Positions 50,148 through 58,016 of a DNA stretch of 64,000 nucleotides are shown one piece after another. The DNA is from Caecitellus pseudoparvulus (taxonomy: Eukaryota; Bigyra: Bicosoecida). A model generated the notes under the pieces. It searched no databases. It saw only the letters and a program-made list of their open reading frames with translations, and had not been told where the DNA came from. Within the stretch, counting starts at the first letter, position 1. Each line of letters opens with the position of its first letter. Position numbers and translations under genes: made by a program. The stretch is taken from positions 558,001 through 622,000 of the forward strand of contig CBFFRQ010000043.1 of the NCBI GenBank assembly GCA_965644315.1. Reading direction: 5' to 3'.

Positions 50148-51561
50148 CTATCTTGCGCGCCGTTTGGCATCACTGGCCCTGGAGCCGTCCTTGAACAGCT
50201 CACCAGTGTACTGGCCCTTCAACATCGTCGCAGCCTTGTAGGCATCCTTATGAGCCCTCGCCTCGTACGTGGAGCCCGTGGCAGCATACCCCACGCGCGG
50301 CTCCAGCGTCACACGCAAGCGGTCAGCGGGCTGCTGCATGAAGGCGGCGTAGCCTCCCCCCCCAAGTGGATGCACACTGGCCGGCGTCGTGCTGGCTCCG
50401 CCAAGCACTGTCGGTCCCCACGCCGCCTCTGGGAACGGCTCTCCGAAAGGCTGCTGCCGAGCCCAACCCGGCAAAGAGGCGCTGTCCATGGCAGACGGGA
50501 AGTGGGCCCACGGACCCTGTGCCCGGTCCAGCACGGCACAGGCGATGGGGGCGCAGCGTGGCACAAAGTCCTTCGCCTCCACTCCGCCCTGCACACCGTA
50601 CTGCCTGGCTGCGCGCTGCACTGTGGCTGCACGGGCAGCGTGGCGCGGGTGGGAGGCGGCAGCCCCCTGCGCCTGCAGCACCACTGGAGCCGCCACTGCG
50701 TGCTGCAGGAATGCGCTAAACTCAGCGTCAGCTTGGTCGCGGGCCCTGGCACCCGCTGATTTGCTGGGAGCCGTGCTGCCAGTCATGTACTGAGCCGGTC
50801 CAGTCCAGAGTGGCCGAGCGGCATGAGCAGGCTGGGCAGGCGCCACGGTCTGCACCGATGCAGGGGGCGGTGTGGACGGAGATGGGCTGCCAGAGCCGGG
50901 AGAAGCAGGCTGCGCGACAGATGGTTTCACCAGGTGCTGTGGCAGAGCATGCTGCACTGCCTCTGCCAGAGCCGCTGGCAGAGCGAGCCCCGCGTCAGCT
51001 TCGGCCAGGCGCTTGGCCAGAACTTCGTCAGCTTGACTCGCCTCGTCGTCCTCCTCCAGAGCCTTGGCAGCTGCAGCAGCCTGCTCAGCGGCAGTTTGAC
51101 GATCGGCTGCGCAGGGGTGTAAGTTTCCCGCCACAACTGCTGTGATGGCCGTCAACCGCCGCCGGCCGATGGGCATCTGAGCCAGAGCAGCCTTCATGTC
51201 TTCCTCCCCTGCCACCAACGAGCCTGGCGAAAATGACGGAGGGAGGGGGGTGAAAAAACGCGAAATTACACATAAAAAGCCAGTCCTCTGTCCCACACTG
51301 CGCCACCACGCACCTCTGTGCCGAGCCGCTCGAGCAGCGGAATTACCGAGCGCGTGCAAATCTGCAAAGGCAAAACCCCGGCCAAGTCAGCGTTGGCGCG
51401 CGAAGAGCGTCTCAACGAGCACAGCAAGCAGCCTTACACTTGATAACCACATCGACCAACACGTTCACCGCCTGTGAGTCTGCGATATGAATGCTGGAGC
51501 AGGCCAGTGTCTCCAACACTGCCTGTCGAAGAGCAGCGTGCTGGGCGTCGCTGACTGCCAT
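50148..51561 (-). CDS. Putative histone-fold (TAF/BTP-type) protein, uncertain
   Basis: The start at 51561 gives MAVSDAQHAALRQAVLETLACSSIHIADSQAVNVLVDVV. Its pattern resembles the bromodomain-associated histone fold of TAF3/TAF8/SPT7 (LxRAVxxILxxxGFDxAxxSALxxLxDVL). A small exon near 51320-51355 reads ICTRSVIPLLERLGTE in one frame, which would continue the second helix. The large exon from about 51230 to the stop contains EEDMKAALAQMPIGRRRLTAI, a Pro/Ser/Ala-rich linker, then the C-terminal stretch YEARAHKDAYKAATMLKGQYTGELFKDGS. The splice phases between the first two exons are not resolved with canonical GT sites. It could be a TFIID or SAGA component. If the histone fold is wrong, this is simply an unknown protein. 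Confidence 0.4.
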
Positions 51562-51981
51562 CGCGCTCCCCCTTGGACCTGCAATGCGTCAACCACGATA
51601 GAGTATAGGCAGCACTGGTGAGTATTCGGTTGGTGTTGAAAGTGAATATTTGGCTCAGTCTCGAAGTTGGGAGGAGGCGTGGCCAGCACCGACCAAACCA
51701 CATACACAATGCCCCAATGCCCCAAACTGCACTTCACCCCGTGACGACGCAGGCATACCATGTCACTGCACAATCGCCCATCAGTGTGCCTGGTGCCTCG
51801 TCTTCACTCTTGGCCGCCACAGGTGAGCATGCGCTGGTGCAAGTGCGGAAGTTGCACCCTCACAAGTCAAGCACGACAACGCCTCCCCGCCACACCAACA
51901 CACGCGCCCACTGCTTCCACCCCACAGGAGCTTGCTGCATAGCACTGCCATACCCGATCAGACCCCCTGCGATCCATCGCC
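51562..51981. promoter_or_regulatory. Upstream region of ankyrin gene A, duplicated before gene B
   Basis: This divergent intergenic region lies between the minus-strand putative histone-fold gene and ankyrin gene A. From about 51650 onward it aligns with 57676-58016 before gene B. A block of 84 bp at 51706-51789 appears identical to 57741-57824, more conserved than much of the neighbouring coding sequence. It probably contains the plus-strand promoter and 5' UTR. Confidence 0.6.
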
Positions 51982-54900
51982 ATGGTGCGTGGGCGTTGGC
52001 ATGGCGCTTCGCTTTCGCCAGCACTTGCGCCACAGCGTGTCGCACACACACCACAGCACACAGCGCCTCGCTCCTCCCCCATGCCACAGGCGGCAGCCAC
52101 AGGACAAGCCATGGACGGCAGTGCAAGAACCACTGAACGTATCGATCACAGGCTGGCTAAGGTGGTGGCGGCATGCTTGGGCAAGTTGAAGTGCCTTCCA
52201 GGCAGAGTCATGGACCACGGCCCCGCACTGCGAGGACTGGCAGCCATTGGGCGCGGCGAAGCGCCTGTTGCAGGTCATGACACCCCATCGGCCATGAGCC
52301 TGGTGGAGCTGGAGGCTGCACTGCGTGATGCGGGGAGTGCGCTGCTGGAGCAGGCTGGGCTGTTGGCGGGGCAGCGTGAGCGAGGTGGTGTGTGTGCTGC
52401 GCTGCAGTACCTGTCGTTCCGGTGCTTCACTGCGGTGGATGTGCTGCATCAGGCGACATCTGGTGTGAGTACCGATGCAGTGCCGGAGGGTGACGCATTG
52501 TGGGGCGCCATTGTGGGTGCTTGGGGCAGTGTGCGGAGCGGCGTGAATGTGGAGGGTGCGCTGGCTGACCTGACGCGATGGTGGCAAGGTTTTGAGGAGG
52601 GGGGGGTGGATGTGGCTGGTGGGAGTGGCCCTGTCACACATGATGCGGGTGGCGTGGCTGCGACGGATGCGGCTCAGGCTGGCATATGGCAGCAGGCTGA
52701 GTGGCTGCGAGGCGAGGCGGCAGGCGAATTGATGAGTGAGAGTGCTGCGGTGCACTTGGAGTGTGCAATGAGTGCGGTGGAGGAGCTGCGTGGACTGCTG
52801 GGGTGTGGGCCGGTGATGAGTGGCCGGAAGGTGAAGGCTGTGGGTGGGCTGGACTTGTCGGGCGGCTTGGAGTGCCTGAACGGCAAGGGGGTGAGTGTGT
52901 ACAGTGGACTGAGTGAGATCGTGGATGAGAACATTGGAGAAGCTGACGTTGTGGAACAGTGGGCAGCAAGTGTGGAGGCGGGTGCGAGGGCGCTTGCCAC
53001 GAGTGTTGGCGCTGTGAAGCGTGGCGAAGCGGCTCGCATCGCCCATGGCTTGCCGCGGATGTCGCAGAAGTTACGCAAGCTCGCGCTGGCTCACATTTGT
53101 GGTGGCAGTCATGCTGATGAACCCATTGGCGAGCGGAGCAGTGTCACGGTGCAGGTGCAATGTGAGGCGGGGTGGCCGCTGAGGTTGTTCCTGGAGGATG
53201 AAGCGTGGGGCAATGTTGAGCTGGATGTGAAGCAGCGCGTGGCTGTGCGGGTGCTGGGGGCGTGTGCTGTGGCGGAGGCGTGCGGAGTGAGTCTGAGTGA
53301 TGTGAGTGTGGGGAGCTTTGTGGTGGTGGGCATGAAGAGTGGCAGTGTGGGTGATCTGGTGGGCGCACTGGATGGAGGTGGGGTTGAAGTTTTGCTGAGT
53401 GTGTGTGGCGGTGTGTGGGGCACAGGTCGCACTGATGGTGGCAGCCGTGGTGGTGAGGGTGGTGGTGTGTTGGGTGTGTTGCATGAGGTGCTTGGTGTGG
53501 GAGGTGGTGCGTGGGTCGGCAGATCGGGCATTGGGTCAAGCTTCGTCGGCAGCGGTGAAGGTGGCGAACATGCACTGTCGAGCGCGTTGGAGGTGTTGGC
53601 GCGGGGAGGGGGTGGTTGCTGCATGGGTGCGTATGCGATGGCATGTGAAGGAAGTGGAGGTGGTGTGGGTCGCTTGTCAGGTGTGGACAGTGCTGTACGG
53701 AGCTGGCTTGATCGAGAGCAGGCAGCTGCTGCGGCAGGTCAGGTGTTGGCAGCCCAATCCGAGGCAGTTATGGCGCAGGCGGCCGAGGTTGATGCAGCTT
53801 CAACTGTGCAGCCAGAGTCTACTTCTGAGCAGGGAAGAATCAGTATGGTAAACACTGCTGCATTTGTGGCAGCGTGCCGAAAAGGGGAACTTGAGAAAGT
53901 GCGAGAGCTGCTTGCATTGATGGGGGGTGAGGCAGTAGATGTGCACGCGGCGGCATGGGGTGGACCTGAGGCCGCCTTCCGAGTGGCATGCGCAAGAGGC
54001 CACACACGTATCGTGCGCGAGCTTCTGGCCCTCACTGGAGCGCGGGAAGTGGATGTGCATGCGGGAAATTGGTATGGACCTGAGGCTGCCTTCCGACAGG
54101 CATGCGCCAATGGCCACACAGACATCGTGTTTGAGCTGTTGGCCCTCACCGGGGCGCGGGAGGTGGATGTGCACGCGGCGGATTGGGATGGACCCGAGGC
54201 CGCCTTCCGAGGGGCATGCGCAAGAGGCCATACAGACATCATGTATGTGCTGCTAAGCCTCACCGGGGCGCGAGAAGTGGATGTGCATGCGGCGGATGGG
54301 AATGGACCTGAGGCCGCCTTCCGGCTGGCATGCCGGGAGGGCCACACAGACATCGTGCATGCGCTGCTAAGCCTCACCGGGGCGCGAGAAGTGGATGTGC
54401 ATGCGGCGGCATGGCGTGGACCTGAGGCCGCCTTCCGAGTGGCATGCGAGGAGGGCCACACTGACATCGCGCGTGAGCTGCTAAGCCTCACAGGGGCGCG
54501 AGAAGTGGATGTGCATGCGGCGGACTGGCGTGGACCCGAGGCCGCCTTCCGAGAGGCATGCGAGGAGGGCCACACTGACATCGTGCGTGAGCTGCTAAGC
54601 CTCACAGGGGCGCGGGAAGTGGATGTGCACGCGGCTTTTGAGGATTTGCCTGAGACCGCCTTCGGAATGGCATGTGCCAATGGTTACACTGACATCGTGC
54701 GTGAGCTGCTAAGCCTCACTGGGGCGCGGGAAGTGGATGTGCATGCGGCGTATGGGGATTGGCCTGAGGCCGCATTCCGGGCCGCATGTGTCAATGGCAA
54801 CACAGACATCGTGCGTGAGCTGCTAAGCCTGACTGGGGCGCGGGAAGTGGATGTTCGTGCGGCAGATGGGGATCAGCCTGGAGTCATCTTCCGATGGGCA

Positions 54901-56766
54901 TGCGAGGAGGGCCACACAGACATCGCGCGTGAGCTGCTAAGCCTCACAGGGGCGCGAGAGGTGGTTGTGCACGCGGCGGATGGGCATGGACCTGAGGCCG
55001 CCTTCCGAGAGGCCTGTGACTGGGGCTACACAGACATTGTACGCGAGCTGTTGGGCCTTACTGGGGCGCAGGAAGTGGATGTGCACGCGGCGGATGGAGA
55101 TGGACCCGAGGCCGCCTTCCGGAGGGCATGCCATAGGGGCCACACAGACATCGTGCGTGAGCTGCTTAGCCTCAGTGGTGAGCGGGAAGTGGATGTGCAT
55201 GCGGGAAATTGGAATGGACGTGAGGCTGCCTTCCGAGACGCATGCCGTTTTGGCCACGTTCCGATCGTGCGGGAGCTTGTGGGACTGGGTGGCCGCAGGA
55301 AAGTTGATGTGCACGCAGCAGATAGGTGTGGACCTGAGGCCGCCTTCCGAGACGCATGCAACAATGGCCACGTAACTGTCGTGCGTGAGCTGCTCTCCCT
55401 TTCCGGGGCCAGTGAAGTGGACGTGCATGCGGCATCTGGGGGCGGACCTGAAGCTGCCTTCCGAGACGCGTGCACCAATGGACGCACCGCCATCGTGCGT
55501 GAGCTGCTCGCACTCACTGGAAAACGTCAAGTGGACGTGCATGCGGCAGCTTGGGGTGGACCTGAAGCTGCACTTCGAGGCGCATGCGCAAGGGGCCACA
55601 CACGTATCGTGCGCGAGCTGCTGGCCCTCTCTGGGGAACGTGAAGTGGATGTTCATGCGGCGGATGAGGATGGACCTGAGGCCGCCTTCCGAGAGGCATG
55701 CGCCAATGGCCACACAGATACCGTGCGCGAGCTGCTGGCCCTCGCTGGGGAACGTGAAGTGGATGTTCATGCGGCAGATGAGGTTGGATCTGAGGCTGCC
55801 TTTCGAAAGGCCTGCGCACATGGAAACTCGGACATCATGGATGAGCTGCTGGGCCTCACTGGGGCGCGGGAAGTGGATGTGCATGCGGCGGCATGGGGTG
55901 GACCTGAGGCCGCCTTCCGACTGGCTTGTGCCAATGGCCATGCAGACATAATATCCAAGCTGTTGAGTCTCATTGGGGAGCGGGAAGTTGATGTGCACGC
56001 AGCGGATGGGGACGGGCCTGAGGCAGCCTTCCGAGCCGCGTGCGCTCATGGTCGCATAGGCGTCGTGCGTGAGCTGCTGGCCCTCACTGGGGCGCGGGAA
56101 GTCGATGTGCACGCGTCGGATAAAGATGGACCTGAGGCAGCCTTCCGAGCCGCGTGCGCTCATGGTCGCATAGGCGTCGTGCGTGAGCTGCTGGCCCTCA
56201 CTGGGGCGCGGGAAGTCGATGTGCACGCGTCGGATAAAGATGGACCTGAGGCAGCCTTCCGAGAAGCATGCGCAAGGGGTCACACAGACATCGTACGTGC
56301 GCTTCTGGGTCTGACTGGGGCCCGAGAGGTGGATGTGCATGCGGCGGATGGGAATGGACCTGAGGCCGCCTTCCGAATGGCATGCATCAATCTTCGCAAA
56401 GGCATCGTACGTGAGTTGTTAACCCAAAGTGGGGATCGAAGGATCCCTGAGAGCGTGCTGCAGAAACAAGTGGCAAGATTCCCGTGGTTGGACAAGTACA
56501 CGCGCCCTGCGAGTTTTCCCTGCAGTATGCAAACAACTGTCCAGCGGCCCCTATCTCTCCCCGTACCCCACCCAAACACCAGCGCAGCTGACAACCCGCG
56601 CAGCCTCGGCAGCCGCCCACCGATGCCCCCCCCTCCTCCCCACCCCCTGGGCGCTCCTCGGACTGGTGCCAGGAGTGCCTCTCCACCTCCTGGGGCAGTT
56701 GATTTGCAAGAGCTCATAAGGCAACGGCAAGCAAAGATGGACTGCACGGACAGTCAGTCAAGCTGA
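51982..56766 (+). CDS. Giant ankyrin-like repeat protein A (38-residue repeats)
   Basis: The start codon at 51982-51984 is followed directly by GTGCGT. A 105-bp intron (51985-52089) joins it to GCGGCAGCC, giving M-AAATGQAMDG. The paralogue B shows the same structure with a 104-bp intron and needs it to be in frame. Residues about 20-560 form an N-terminal region shared with B and unlike any family I know: LVELEAALRDAGSALLEQAGLL, ALQYLSFRCFTAVDVL, WPLRLFLEDEAWG and VLGVLHEVLGVGGGAWVGRSG. Then come 23 tandem repeats of 38 residues (114 bp each, 53848-56440) on the theme GPEAAFRxACxxGHTDIVRELLxLTGAREVDVHA. This is an ankyrin core with five extra residues. The last repeat ends GDRRIPESV. A Pro-rich tail with VDLQELIRQRQAK, reminiscent of a short WH2-like or coiled segment, closes it. 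Function is unknown. Confidence 0.75.
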   Translation: MVRGRWHGASLSPALAPQRVAHTPQHTAPRSSPMPQAAATGQAMDGSARTTERIDHRLAKVVAACLGKLKCLPGRVMDHGPALRGLAAIGRGEAPVAGHDTPSAMSLVELEAALRDAGSALLEQAGLLAGQRERGGVCAALQYLSFRCFTAVDVLHQATSGVSTDAVPEGDALWGAIVGAWGSVRSGVNVEGALADLTRWWQGFEEGGVDVAGGSGPVTHDAGGVAATDAAQAGIWQQAEWLRGEAAGELMSESAAVHLECAMSAVEELRGLLGCGPVMSGRKVKAVGGLDLSGGLECLNGKGVSVYSGLSEIVDENIGEADVVEQWAASVEAGARALATSVGAVKRGEAARIAHGLPRMSQKLRKLALAHICGGSHADEPIGERSSVTVQVQCEAGWPLRLFLEDEAWGNVELDVKQRVAVRVLGACAVAEACGVSLSDVSVGSFVVVGMKSGSVGDLVGALDGGGVEVLLSVCGGVWGTGRTDGGSRGGEGGGVLGVLHEVLGVGGGAWVGRSGIGSSFVGSGEGGEHALSSALEVLARGGGGCCMGAYAMACEGSGGGVGRLSGVDSAVRSWLDREQAAAAAGQVLAAQSEAVMAQAAEVDAASTVQPESTSEQGRISMVNTAAFVAACRKGELEKVRELLALMGGEAVDVHAAAWGGPEAAFRVACARGHTRIVRELLALTGAREVDVHAGNWYGPEAAFRQACANGHTDIVFELLALTGAREVDVHAADWDGPEAAFRGACARGHTDIMYVLLSLTGAREVDVHAADGNGPEAAFRLACREGHTDIVHALLSLTGAREVDVHAAAWRGPEAAFRVACEEGHTDIARELLSLTGAREVDVHAADWRGPEAAFREACEEGHTDIVRELLSLTGAREVDVHAAFEDLPETAFGMACANGYTDIVRELLSLTGAREVDVHAAYGDWPEAAFRAACVNGNTDIVRELLSLTGAREVDVRAADGDQPGVIFRWACEEGHTDIARELLSLTGAREVVVHAADGHGPEAAFREACDWGYTDIVRELLGLTGAQEVDVHAADGDGPEAAFRRACHRGHTDIVRELLSLSGEREVDVHAGNWNGREAAFRDACRFGHVPIVRELVGLGGRRKVDVHAADRCGPEAAFRDACNNGHVTVVRELLSLSGASEVDVHAASGGGPEAAFRDACTNGRTAIVRELLALTGKRQVDVHAAAWGGPEAALRGACARGHTRIVRELLALSGEREVDVHAADEDGPEAAFREACANGHTDTVRELLALAGEREVDVHAADEVGSEAAFRKACAHGNSDIMDELLGLTGAREVDVHAAAWGGPEAAFRLACANGHADIISKLLSLIGEREVDVHAADGDGPEAAFRAACAHGRIGVVRELLALTGAREVDVHASDKDGPEAAFRAACAHGRIGVVRELLALTGAREVDVHASDKDGPEAAFREACARGHTDIVRALLGLTGAREVDVHAADGNGPEAAFRMACINLRKGIVRELLTQSGDRRIPESVLQKQVARFPWLDKYTRPASFPCSMQTTVQRPLSLPVPHPNTSAADNPRSLGSRPPMPPPPPHPLGAPRTGARSASPPPGAVDLQELIRQRQAKMDCTDSQSS
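53848..56469 (+). repeat. 114-bp tandem repeat array, 23 units
   Basis: Units begin every 114 bp from 53848 (53962, 54076 and so on to 56356). Unit 20 (56014-56127) and unit 21 (56128-56241) differ at a single base, so this duplication is very recent. The other units are more diverged but keep the A-C-xx-G-H core. The array is in frame throughout. Confidence 0.9.
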
Positions 56767-56930
56767 CCAGTGAATTCCCAGTGCGAGCCAATGCTAGTGC
56801 ATGCAACGGGGCATTCCTCACGCGCTCTCTGTGCCACCCTGACCCGTGTGGAAGCGGACACGGCCGCTGATGTTCGTGCTGGGCAGCTCATATCAAACGA
56901 ACTCTTCAAAGCAATGCACCACATCAGACT
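56767..56930. other. 3' flank of ankyrin gene A
   Basis: Short region between the stop of gene A and the stop of a possible minus-strand ORF. It contains GCATGCAACGG and other TGCA-containing words but no exact AATGCA on the plus strand close to the stop. No gene is seen. Confidence 0.3.
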
Positions 56931-57638
56931 CTAGCACAATCGCTCATTCCCTTGCATGTCATGCACTGCAGCGCCGCCTGGCCTCCCCAACACCTCCGGA
57001 CGCAGGTGCAGGATCGGGCAGTCTGTCGGCAGCAGGGGGCCAGCGCACAGCGGCGTCGTCATCCACGCAGCAGCCTCGCCCTGCGACGACTCCGCTGACA
57101 CACCCACAGCCGCTGCGGCAGGGGCAGCTTCACACGCCCACCCCCGCACCAGCTCCACAAGCGGCGTGCAGGCTGGGAGGGCGGTGTCAGTGGCAGCCTC
57201 ACAGTCATGGGCCCATGTCGCGGTGGATGGGCCCACCAGCCACGTCACGTCACCCATCATGCCGGGTGGCCACTCGGCCGCCTCCACTGCCAGTGTCCGG
57301 AGCAGGCGCACGACAGTCCGCCGCACAGTGGACGAGGCTGACGCCAGGGACGTGCGCAGAGAGGGCGCCACCAGTTCCACCAGGAGCGCCAACGCCCCTG
57401 CAGCGGACCAGCCGCGTGCGTCATGGCCACGGCCCTCGTCCGCCCGAGCACACAGCGTGAAGAACGGCACGACTGGCAGGCACAGCGGGCACTGGGTGTG
57501 CTGTGCTGCCCACGAGCCGATGCGTCTTGCGAGGTGGCAGATGATGCCGTCCAGCACAGCGCCTGCTGTGGTGGATATGGCAGCGGCCCTGCCACACAGA
57601 TCAGTGCCCTCAACACTGTCTGGCCATGTGCAGCACAC
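56931..57638 (-). CDS. Possible minus-strand gene between the two ankyrin paralogues
   Basis: This is an open frame of 235 codons with helix-like segments (AVLDGIICHLARRIGSW, GALALLVELVAPSLRTSLAS, STVRRTVVRLLRTLAVEA). The first of these resembles the second helix of a histone fold or a HEAT helix. It occupies the position equivalent to the putative histone-fold gene upstream of paralogue A, but I see no sequence similarity between them. An alternative first exon MTALSVLHMARQ lies just upstream near 57650. The GC-rich antisense background produces many long false frames, so coding status is uncertain. Confidence 0.35.
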   Translation of the reverse strand: MCCTWPDSVEGTDLCGRAAAISTTAGAVLDGIICHLARRIGSWAAQHTQCPLCLPVVPFFTLCARADEGRGHDARGWSAAGALALLVELVAPSLRTSLASASSTVRRTVVRLLRTLAVEAAEWPPGMMGDVTWLVGPSTATWAHDCEAATDTALPACTPLVELVRGWACEAAPAAAAVGVSAESSQGEAAAWMTTPLCAGPLLPTDCPILHLRPEVLGRPGGAAVHDMQGNERLC

Positions 57639-58016
57639 TGAGTGCTGTCATGGTGAGGATGGCGGCGGCATCGATTGTGGGCACTTGGCTCAATCGCGGA
57701 GTTGGGAGGAGGCGTGGCCAGCACCGACCAAGTCACACAAACAATGCCCCAATGCCCCAAACTGCACTTCACCCCGTGACGACGCAGGCATACCATGTCA
57801 CTGCACAATCGCCCATCAGTGTGCTCGGCCACTTGTCTGCGGTCCTGTCTGCCACAGGTGAGCATGCGCTGGTGCAAGTGCGGAAGTTGCTCCCTCGCAC
57901 GTCAGCTGCGACAAAGCCTCCCCGGCACTCCATCACACCCGCCCACCGCCTCTGCTTTGCAGGATCTAGCAATACAGCGGTATCACACCTGACCTGGCCC
58001 CCATCCATCCATCGCC
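57639..58016. promoter_or_regulatory. Upstream region of ankyrin gene B, copy of the region before gene A
   Basis: From about 57676 this aligns with 51650-51981, including an identical 84-bp block (57741-57824) and the shared sequence GTGAGCATGCGCTGGTGCAA near 57857. It ends at the gene B start codon. It probably contains the promoter and 5' UTR. The plus-strand frame is open through it but has no independent support as coding. Confidence 0.6.

Noticed and set aside
54937-56340. Repetitive minus-strand frame (CVTPCACFSEGCLRS-type) across the repeat array
   Set aside because: It is the antisense shadow of the 114-bp repeats; a period divisible by three keeps all frames open.
53848-56469. CRISPR-like repeat array
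   Set aside because: The regular repeats are 114-bp coding units without spacers, in frame and translating to ankyrin-like helices.
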